DNA of 6,010 nt from Oscillospiraceae bacterium (GTDB lineage Bacteria; Bacillota; Clostridia; Oscillospirales; UBA929), in assembly GCA_031258665.1 (NCBI GenBank), contig JAIRML010000113.1:1-6010 (forward strand), in the 5' to 3' direction. The notes under the pieces are model-generated. The model was not told the DNA's origin. It saw only the letters and a list, made by a program, of their open reading frames with translations, and made no database searches. The position numbers and the translations under genes were made by a program. This document shows, one piece after another, positions 1 to 5,064 of the stretch. Every line of letters starts with the position of its first letter. The first letter of the stretch is position 1.

Positions 1-3000
1 TGACGCCGGCGCCATGGACTGGCGGCGGCGCGATGATGCTCGAGGACGTCTACCGTCAACCGGGGTACATATACGATTTTGTGGCGCAGATGACAGACGC
101 TGAATTGCGCGTGATGTCCAGGCATCAGGGCAGTTCTATCCTCGCGAACGGAACCGGAGCCATCGGGAAATTGGCCAAGTACGGCGTTCCGGAGGTGAAC
201 ACGGCCGACGGCCCCGCCGGCCTGAGAATAGGCGTGATTGGAAGCAGAGCCCAGGTCGCCACGAGTTTCCCGATTGGAACGCTGCTGGCCTGTACGTGGA
301 ACGAGAAGCTCATAGAAGAGGTCGGGGCCGCGGTCGGGGCCGAGATGGAACTGAACAAGGTCGACATATGGCTCGCGCCCGGTTTGAACATCCACCGCAA
401 CCCGCGGGGCGGCCGCAACTTCGAATATTATTCGGAGGACCCGCTGGTGTCGGGGAAGAGCGCGGCGGCCATCACCAGGGGTGTGCAGGGCAGAGGCGGC
501 TTGGTGACCATCAAGCACTTCGCCGCCAACAATCAAGAGACCAACCGCTACAATACCAACTCACAAGTTTCCGAGCGCGCCCTGCGTGAGATCTATCTCA
601 AAGGGTTTGAGATCGCGGTGAAAGAGGCCGATCCCGGCTGCGTCATGACCTCATACAATTACCTGAACGGTACCCGCACCGAGGCGTCCTACGACCTGCT
701 GACCAACATTTTGCGAAACGAGTGGGGCTTCAGGGGCATGGTCATGACCGACTGGTGGAACGGCAGGGCCACGTCGGCCGCCCAGATTGCCGCCGGGTGC
801 AATGTCAAAATGGATGACGCCGACGCCTCCATCAATCAGGTTTCGCGCGACGCCCTTGAGGCGAACATCAGGGCAGTCATGGGCACGGTGGTACGCACCT
901 TCGCCTTCGCGGAAGAGATCAGCCCCGACCCCAGGCTCACGGCCATTGAGGTGTCCCCCATGCAGATCACTGTGGGCAAAGCGGCGGACGTCGCGGTGAC
1001 CGTGACGGGTAAAAATCTCGGGGGCGCGGAGGTCACGGCAGGCATCAAGGGGTATCCGGAGACATTTGTGAGCGTTCCGGGCGACACCGGCGCGACGGTG
1101 AGCCTGCATGTCACGGCGGACCTGCTCCCGATCGGTACGTACGATGTGGTGATGACACTGAATGGAGTCGAATCCAATACAAAAGCCTCACTCAAAGTTG
1201 ATCTCGAAAAGGAGTACTTTTATCTGGTGGCCGCGAGAAACAATAAGATCGTCGGCGCGGACGCCGCCACGTTTAACAGCCCCGGGAGCATGACCACGAT
1301 GGTGGCAAATCTTGACGAGCCCAACGGGTACGCCCAGTTTGAGATACTCCGCCTGGTGCCGGACAGGGTTCAGCTTCAAATGATGAACGGGTACCTCATC
1401 ACGATGGAAGGCTCCTCCTATGGGGGTCAAATGGTGCGGCCGAGGACGGCCGTGCCGGTCTCGCCGACGGCCACGGGGTGGGAGGCCCTGCTCTTTGAAG
1501 ATCAGGACGACGGCGCCATAAAGATCAAGCGGATTGGCACGGACGGCACCTGGTATGTAAACGTGGGCGCGAACGGCAGCCTCTCGACCGTGCAGAACAG
1601 CGTCGGCGACACCGGGAAGTTTCAATTGGTCTCGCTGGGTTCGGCCGCGCCGGAGCCCGTGATCACCAGTGTGGAGGTGTCCCCGTCACAGATAGGCGAG
1701 GGCGTCGCGGCGGATCTCAGCGTGACAGTGGCCGGCAGGTACCTGGAGGACGCGCAGGTGAAAGTGGGGATCGGAGGGTTTGCGGGCTCATTTGTGAGCG
1801 TTCCCGGCGGGGCCGGCGCCACGGTGACGATACCGGTCACGGCGGATATGCTCGCGGCGGGGACATACGATGTCGTTGTGACGGTGAACGAAGTTGAATC
1901 CGGCGTAAAAGGCCTGGTTCGGGTTGTCGGTCAAGAGACGCCTTTGCCCAAAGAGGGCGACGTCATTTACCTGGTCGCGGCCAGAAACGGGAAGATAGTC
2001 GGCGCGGACCCCGGCACGTTCGGGCCGCCCGTCGACAATGGCCAGCTCACGATGACCGCGAATCTTGACGAGGTCAATGAGTACGCCAAACTTGAGGTGT
2101 CCTACAAATTTGAAAGCGTCTTCCTGAAGGCGAAAAACGGACTGTATGTCAGCATGGAGGGCGCGGCCTGGGGAGACAGAAAAGTCAGACCGCGCATCGA
2201 CGAGACGGGGATTGCCGCCGATGGGTGGGAGGCCCTCCAATTTGAGATTCAGGACGACAACACGGTAAAGATCAAAAGAATCAATTCGTTTGACGGCGTC
2301 CAATATGTGGATGTGGCCGCAAACGGCGCCCTCTCCACGGTGGCCGGCGGTGTCGGCGACACCGGGAAGTTCAGCATGGTCATCTTGGAGCCCGGACAGG
2401 TCGACCCCGGACCGAGCGAATACATCGTTGCGTTCGACTACAACTATCTGGGCGCGCCGGCCAACCCGCCCGACCGCGCGGTCGCGCCCGGCGCCGCGAT
2501 AGGCGCCCTGCCCGCGCCGCCGAGCCGTCCGGGATTTGTCTTCAACGGCTGGGTCACGTACGATGGAAAGACGACGGTTTCGTCTGGCAATACCTGCCTG
2601 ATGCCGACGTTCTACAGCGCCGATACAGTCGTGACCGCCCATACGGCGCTTGTGGCGAATTGGGCGCGCGTCTTGCGGATCGACAGGGACGGCGCGACGG
2701 CGACAGCGACGGCGTACCTCAGCGACGAGACCATTCGGCTGGGCCATGTCCGGCTTGTGCTGGCCTCGTACAAGGCAGGCGGGCAGCTTCTGAGTGTCTC
2801 CGAATCGGGCGCGCTCACCGTGCCGGACGAGAAGCCGCTGCGGCTGACGCAGCAGGTTCCGTCCGATGTGTTCGGCCTGGACTCGGCCACATTCCAGAGC
2901 AGGTCCGTAGCGGTGAGCGTCCCCGCCGACGCCGCTGTGGTGAAGGCGTTCTTGTGGGACGCCGCGTCGCCTCATGCGCCGGTGTGCGAAGAGGTCGAGC

Positions 3001-3830
3001 CGGTTGCGACCAGCCTTGTCTGGAGCGACGAGTTCAGCGGCGCGGGCATCGACGCGGCGAAGTGGGTCATCCCGCCCGACGACAACGGAGGCGGCAACAA
3101 TCAAGTTTCTTACTACAGGCCGGAGAACGCGGAGATCAACAAGACCGACGCGGAGCTCGCCGGTTCGGAGGACAATTCCGCGCTCAGGATTCAGGCTGTC
3201 CGTGTCACGGGCCTGCCGAGGGGCACATGGGCCTCCAGCAAGCTCACGACCCAGGATCTCTTCACGGTGCAATACGGGCGGGTCGAGGCCCGCATCAAGC
3301 TCCCCGCGAACGACCAGGGGTTCTGGCCGGCGTTTTGGATGATGCCCAACGACAGCGTTTACGGCGGATGGGCCACCTCCGGTGAGGTCGACATCATGGA
3401 GAGCAAGAGCCGCCAGAGCGGCACCGTCAGCGGCGCGCTTCACTACGGCGGGGCTTGGGCGGCAGCGGGCAATATGGGCGCGGGGTGCAACCGTTACACG
3501 ACCCTGCGCGTGGGCGCCGCGGACACAGTCGACACCAACATCCCGGTCGACACCGTCATCCCGGGGTTCAGCGTCGGGGACTGGCACACCTACGCGATCG
3601 AGTGGTATCCGGACCGCGTGGAATACTTCGTAGACGGCGTCCGCTACCAGGAGATCAACACATGGTACACGACGCAAAGCGGGGCGCGGGTGCAGCAGCC
3701 AAAGCCGCTGGACCAGCCGTTCTACCTGATCCTCAATCTCGCCGTCGGCGGCACCTTTGACGGGAACCGCACGCCGTCGAGCACATCCGTTGGGAATATG
3801 TATGTCGACTATGTGCGTGTCTATCAATAA
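1..3830 (+). CDS. Multidomain GH3-GH16 beta-glucan-degrading enzyme, 5'-partial
   Basis: The 3' part of a large glycosidase gene; the frame is open to the left edge (first full codon at base 3). Residue numbers count from the Met at base 33, which is probably internal: it has no ribosome binding site and the GH3 similarity begins without an N-terminus. Domains seen: GH3 barrel ~1-295 (ADGPAGLR 58-65, GRNFEYYSEDP 127-137, KHFAANNQE 161-169, nucleophile D240 in VMTDWW); Ig-like ~302-389 and ~543-632; fascin-like beta-trefoils ~395-536 and ~643-786; Flg_new repeat ~796-878; a beta-rich domain ~879-988; GH16 ~993-1265 with GEVDIMES (nucleophile E1118, D1120, acid/base E1123). Family knowledge: GH3 removes terminal sugars, commonly glucose; GH16 of this motif cleaves beta-1,3 or beta-1,3/1,4-glucans internally. 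Inferred role: extracellular beta-glucan breakdown. The signal peptide and the GH3 alpha/beta sandwich domain would lie upstream. No dockerin, SLH or LPXTG anchor follows GH16. Exact substrate uncertain. Confidence 0.93.
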   Translation, partial: TPAPWTGGGAMMLEDVYRQPGYIYDFVAQMTDAELRVMSRHQGSSILANGTGAIGKLAKYGVPEVNTADGPAGLRIGVIGSRAQVATSFPIGTLLACTWNEKLIEEVGAAVGAEMELNKVDIWLAPGLNIHRNPRGGRNFEYYSEDPLVSGKSAAAITRGVQGRGGLVTIKHFAANNQETNRYNTNSQVSERALREIYLKGFEIAVKEADPGCVMTSYNYLNGTRTEASYDLLTNILRNEWGFRGMVMTDWWNGRATSAAQIAAGCNVKMDDADASINQVSRDALEANIRAVMGTVVRTFAFAEEISPDPRLTAIEVSPMQITVGKAADVAVTVTGKNLGGAEVTAGIKGYPETFVSVPGDTGATVSLHVTADLLPIGTYDVVMTLNGVESNTKASLKVDLEKEYFYLVAARNNKIVGADAATFNSPGSMTTMVANLDEPNGYAQFEILRLVPDRVQLQMMNGYLITMEGSSYGGQMVRPRTAVPVSPTATGWEALLFEDQDDGAIKIKRIGTDGTWYVNVGANGSLSTVQNSVGDTGKFQLVSLGSAAPEPVITSVEVSPSQIGEGVAADLSVTVAGRYLEDAQVKVGIGGFAGSFVSVPGGAGATVTIPVTADMLAAGTYDVVVTVNEVESGVKGLVRVVGQETPLPKEGDVIYLVAARNGKIVGADPGTFGPPVDNGQLTMTANLDEVNEYAKLEVSYKFESVFLKAKNGLYVSMEGAAWGDRKVRPRIDETGIAADGWEALQFEIQDDNTVKIKRINSFDGVQYVDVAANGALSTVAGGVGDTGKFSMVILEPGQVDPGPSEYIVAFDYNYLGAPANPPDRAVAPGAAIGALPAPPSRPGFVFNGWVTYDGKTTVSSGNTCLMPTFYSADTVVTAHTALVANWARVLRIDRDGATATATAYLSDETIRLGHVRLVLASYKAGGQLLSVSESGALTVPDEKPLRLTQQVPSDVFGLDSATFQSRSVAVSVPADAAVVKAFLWDAASPHAPVCEEVEPVATSLVWSDEFSGAGIDAAKWVIPPDDNGGGNNQVSYYRPENAEINKTDAELAGSEDNSALRIQAVRVTGLPRGTWASSKLTTQDLFTVQYGRVEARIKLPANDQGFWPAFWMMPNDSVYGGWATSGEVDIMESKSRQSGTVSGALHYGGAWAAAGNMGAGCNRYTTLRVGAADTVDTNIPVDTVIPGFSVGDWHTYAIEWYPDRVEYFVDGVRYQEINTWYTTQSGARVQQPKPLDQPFYLILNLAVGGTFDGNRTPSSTSVGNMYVDYVRVYQ
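33..920 (+). other. GH3 catalytic barrel domain (within the large glycosidase)
   Basis: Residues ~1-295 carry the full set of GH3 barrel signatures: an ADGPAGLR segment, the GLNIHRNPRGGRNFEYYSEDP block, the KHFAANNQETNR block with the substrate-binding Lys161-His162 pair, SERALREIYLKGFE, MTSYNYLNG, and the nucleophile Asp240 in GFRGMVMTDWW. The segment just before it (LEDVYRQPGYIYDFVAQMTDAEL) resembles the linker that precedes the barrel in clostridial GH3 enzymes with swapped domain order, where the alpha/beta sandwich domain comes first. The general acid/base normally comes from that sandwich domain, so it cannot be located here. No sandwich domain follows the barrel, which passes directly into an Ig-like module. 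Confidence 0.9.
936..2393 (+). repeat. In-gene tandem duplication: two Ig-like + beta-trefoil units
   Basis: Two units of about 240 residues follow each other. Unit 1 spans ~302-536 (bases ~936-1640) and unit 2 ~543-787 (bases ~1659-2393). Each starts with an Ig-like strand set (AIEVSPMQITVG / SVEVSPSQIGEG; FVSVPGDTGATV / FVSVPGGAGATV; GTYDVVMTLNGVES / GTYDVVVTVNEVES). Each continues into a domain with three internal repeats, as expected for a fascin-like beta-trefoil (YLVAARNNKIVGAD / YLVAARNGKIVGAD; GWEALLFEDQDD / GWEALQFEIQDD; SVGDTGKFQLV / GVGDTGKFSMV). Fascin-like trefoils in secreted glycosidases are often suspected to bind carbohydrate; binding here is inferred. The copies have clearly diverged, so this is not a recent duplication. 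Confidence 0.88.
2418..2666 (+). other. Listeria-Bacteroides (Flg_new/InlB B-type) repeat within the glycosidase
   Basis: Residues ~796-878 read YIVAFDYNYLGAP, then a proline/alanine-rich stretch, then RPGFVFNGWVTYDGKTTVSSG, and end with TVVTAHTALVANWARV. The pattern of V-x-F-D-x-N, R-P-G-x-x-F-x-G-W and a terminal T-L-x-A-x-W matches the Flg_new family (Pfam PF09479, as I recall it). The family is typical of surface-exposed or secreted Gram-positive and Bacteroidetes proteins and supports an extracellular location. Here it is a single copy acting as a spacer before the C-terminal half. Confidence 0.75.
3009..3827 (+). other. GH16 laminarinase-type catalytic domain (within the large glycosidase)
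   Basis: Residues ~993-1265 form a complete GH16 fold ending at the last residue of the protein. It starts with SLVWSDEFSGAGIDAAKW and contains YGRVEARIKLPANDQGFWPAFWMMP. The active-site strand is GEVDIMES (E1118 nucleophile, D1120, E1123 acid/base, in the ExDxxE form with the extra Met typical of laminarinases). It continues with the WHTYAIEWYPDRVEYFVDG strand and ends in the PFYLILNLAVGG and MYVDYVRVYQ strands. All catalytic residues are intact, so the module should be active. The motif favours beta-1,3- or mixed-linkage glucan; agarase or carrageenase specificity is unlikely but not excluded. Confidence 0.93.
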
Positions 3831-3832
3831 AA

Positions 3833-3922
3833 GTGGGTTGCCCCCGCAGCCCACAACCCGAATTTTTATTACCCAACGTGGGCTGCCACTGCAGCCCACA
3901 ACCCAAATTCTTGTTTTTTGTT
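3833..3922 (+). repeat. 45-base tandem hairpin repeat (two copies), probable terminator of the glycosidase gene
   Basis: Two units with an exact 45-base period, 3833-3877 and 3878-3922, start two bases after the glycosidase stop. The first 38 positions match at 32 by my hand alignment. Each unit folds into a 9-bp stem with a 4-base loop: 3833-3841 with 3846-3854 (one G-T wobble), and 3878-3886 with 3891-3899 (perfect, GTGGGCTGC/GCAGCCCAC). Each stem is followed by AACCC and then a T-rich stretch (T run 3863-3867; 3914-3919). The position and T-rich flanks fit a rho-independent terminator. The 8 or more bases between stem and T run are longer than usual, so termination is inferred. Confidence 0.7.
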
Positions 3923-3940
3923 GCCGCGAAGCGGCAACAA
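3918..3940. repeat. Perfect 10-bp inverted repeat with GAA loop
   Basis: Bases 3918-3927 (TTGTTGCCGC) pair perfectly with 3931-3940 (GCGGCAACAA) around a GAA triloop. The core GCGAAGC is the well-known exceptionally stable DNA mini-hairpin sequence. The T run (3914-3919) lies before the hairpin on the + strand and nothing T-rich follows on either strand, so it is not a normal intrinsic terminator. Its role is unknown; it could be part of the preceding repeat block or a protein-binding or RNA-processing structure. Confidence 0.7.
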
Positions 3941-4090
3941 GGTACTAATTGGGCGGGGTGAGGGCAAGACCGCCAAAGAGGCGGGCGCCGCCTGGCGGCA
4001 CAAACTGCCAAGCAAGCGCGGTGAGAGAATCAAATTCTCACCGCGCTTCTCTCAGGGCGGAGGTGGCCGGATATCACAAAATTCGCGAAA
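3941..4090 (+). other. Structured non-coding spacer with a 13-bp hairpin
   Basis: No convincing gene lies here. The main structure is a perfect 13-bp inverted repeat, 4014-4026 with 4036-4048, with a 9-base loop. It is followed by CTCTC and not a T run, so it is a poor terminator. Upstream, 3970-3998 can fold into a nested GC-rich hairpin (3979-3984 with 3988-3993, and 3970-3974 with 3994-3998). An open frame crosses the region, but it lacks a ribosome binding site and its translation is basic and of low complexity. The spacer could be a small RNA, an intergenic repeat element, or upstream regulatory sequence for rpsB. I do not recognise a known RNA family. Confidence 0.45.
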
Positions 4091-4094
4091 GAGC

Positions 4095-4123
4095 TTGCGC
4101 CGGCGGCGCATATATGGTATACT
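4095..4123 (+). promoter_or_regulatory. Probable sigma-A promoter for rpsB-tsf
   Basis: TTGCGC (4095-4100) is followed after 17 bases by TATACT (4118-4123). The -10 box matches TATAAT at five of six positions and the -35 matches only the TTG. The predicted start site is near 4130, giving an rpsB leader of about 155 bases. The spacer contains a 6-bp inverted repeat (4096-4101 with 4105-4110, TGCGCC/GGCGCA) overlapping the -35 box, which could be an operator or a chance effect of GC-rich sequence. Confidence 0.6.
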
Positions 4124-4126
4124 AAC

Positions 4127-4153
4127 GCAGGTTGCACCCGCAACCCACAATCC
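4127..4153 (+). repeat. Third copy of the GTGGG-hairpin repeat at the rpsB transcript start
   Basis: Bases 4130-4153 match the first tandem copy (3836-3859) at 21 of 24 positions by hand alignment. It folds as GGTTGC (4130-4135) with GCAACC (4140-4145) around an ACCC loop. Where copy 1 has a T-G wobble and copy 2 a C-G pair, this copy has T-A, so the stem is kept by paired changes. The outer stem is weaker here (two mismatches). It begins about where the promoter predicts the transcript starts, so the rpsB mRNA would carry this hairpin at its extreme 5' end. Confidence 0.6.
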
Positions 4154-4271
4154 ACACATCCGGCGGTCCGGCGGCCCCTGTGCCCTGCAGACAGGCAGGG
4201 TGGGCGGCCCGGAATGACGCCGGGTGGCGGCGCGGACGGGCCCGAGGCGGCCGGTTCGTAAACAACAAATC
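4154..4271 (+). promoter_or_regulatory. GC-rich structured 5' leader of rpsB
   Basis: The leader between the presumed start site and the ribosome binding site is GC-rich and can form several small hairpins: CCCTGC (4183-4188) with GCAGGG (4195-4200), and CCCGG (4208-4212) with CCGGG (4220-4224). It also holds a direct tandem TCCGGCGG duplication (4159-4174). Many bacteria autoregulate rpsB by S2 binding to its own leader, so this is a candidate site. I cannot match it to a named leader RNA, and no terminator followed by a T run is visible inside it. Confidence 0.35.
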
Positions 4272-4278
4272 GAGGAGG
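4272..4278 (+). promoter_or_regulatory. rpsB ribosome binding site, fixes the start at 4285
   Basis: GAGGAGG ends six bases before the ATG at 4285. The frame continues upstream without a stop to a TTG at 4132, but that extension has no ribosome binding site and its translation does not look like S2. The 4285 start gives the standard S2 N-terminus. Confidence 0.9.
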
Positions 4279-4284
4279 AATACC

Positions 4285-5043
4285 ATGGCAGTCGTATCCA
4301 TGAAGCAGCTGCTTGAGGCCGGTGTCCACTTCGGGCACCAGACCAGGCGCTGGAACCCCAAGATGGCCCAGTTTATCTTTACCGAACGCAACGGCATCTA
4401 TATCATCGACCTGCAGAAAACGGTGAAGAAGCTCGAAGAGGCCTATCGCTTTGTCCGCGAACTCTCCTCCGAGGGGGAAACGCTGCTCTTTGTCGGCACC
4501 AAGAAGCAGGCGCAGGAGGCCATCCGTGAGGAGGCCGAGCGGGTGAACATGTTCTTTGTCAACGCCCGCTGGCTTGGCGGGATGCTGACCAACTTCAAGA
4601 CCATGCGCCGCCGCATCGACCGGCTCAACCAGATCAAAAAGATGCAGGAGGACGGCACCTTCGACATGCTGCCGAAGAAAGAAGTCATCAAACTGCACGG
4701 CGAGATCGAAAAATTGGAAAAATACCTCGGCGGCGTCAAGGAGATGCGCCGGCTGCCCGGCGCGCTGTTCATCATCGACCCGCGCAAGGAGCGCAACGCG
4801 ATCGCCGAGGCGCACAAACTGGGTATCCCGGTGGTCGCCATTGTCGACACAAACTGCGACCCCGACGAGATCGACTACCCCATCCCCGGCAATGACGACG
4901 CCATCCGCGCCATCCGGCTGATTTCCCAGACCATGGCCAACGCCGTGTTGGAGGGCCGCCAGGGTGAACAGCTTGAGGCCCCCGGGCCGGAGAAACCGGC
5001 CGAACAGCCGGCCGCCGCGCCGGCGGAAAAGGCGGGGGCGTAA
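4285..5043 (+). CDS. rpsB: 30S ribosomal protein S2
   Basis: A 252-residue protein recognisable throughout as bacterial ribosomal protein S2, which sits on the solvent side of the 30S subunit at the head-body junction and, in E. coli, is needed for S1 to join. Hallmarks: MAVVSMKQLLEAGVHFGHQTRRWNPKM (split as 1-20 and 21-27), GIYIIDLQKT 37-46, LFVGTKKQAQEA 68-79, RWLGGMLTNFKT 95-106, LPGALFIIDPRKE 157-169, and AIVDTNCDPDEIDYPIPGNDDAIRAI 185-210. A coiled-coil-like segment at about 109-155 is normal for the family. The C-terminus (about 230-252) is an alanine/proline/glutamate-rich tail, common and variable in S2. The start is set by GAGGAGG at six bases. The gene is followed after 21 bases by tsf, the standard rpsB-tsf operon. 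Confidence 0.98.
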   Translation: MAVVSMKQLLEAGVHFGHQTRRWNPKMAQFIFTERNGIYIIDLQKTVKKLEEAYRFVRELSSEGETLLFVGTKKQAQEAIREEAERVNMFFVNARWLGGMLTNFKTMRRRIDRLNQIKKMQEDGTFDMLPKKEVIKLHGEIEKLEKYLGGVKEMRRLPGALFIIDPRKERNAIAEAHKLGIPVVAIVDTNCDPDEIDYPIPGNDDAIRAIRLISQTMANAVLEGRQGEQLEAPGPEKPAEQPAAAPAEKAGA

Positions 5044-5064
5044 CGAGAAAGGAGAGCGCGTACT

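Noticed and set aside
33..38. ATG pair at 33/36 as the true start of the glycosidase
   Set aside because: It has no ribosome binding site, the frame is open to the window edge, and the protein begins mid-architecture without a signal peptide.
1788..3899. Long open frame on the - strand (703 codons) opposite the glycosidase
   Set aside because: It is a GC-rich shadow. The translation is rich in Arg, Val, Asp and Gly with no recognisable domain, and the + strand frame has unmistakable Ig-like, trefoil and GH16 motifs over the same bases.
3833..3922. CRISPR array
   Set aside because: There are only two abutting copies with no spacers, and the repeat unit is a hairpin followed by a T-rich tract.
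3918..3940. Rho-independent terminator
   Set aside because: The stem is strong but no T run follows it on either strand; the T run precedes it on the + strand.
3918..4217. A 99-codon + strand open frame in the intergenic region
   Set aside because: It has no ribosome binding site, starts inside a palindrome, runs through hairpins and the promoter, and gives a basic low-complexity peptide with no recognisable family.
4132..4284. 51-codon N-terminal extension of rpsB from a TTG start
   Set aside because: The strong GAGGAGG and normal S2 N-terminus at 4285 decide the start. The extension covers the predicted transcript leader.
3831..4284. tRNA, T-box or known riboswitch in the intergenic region
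   Set aside because: I found no cloverleaf, no T-box-like motif and no conserved riboswitch core by reading. A covariance-model scan would be decisive.
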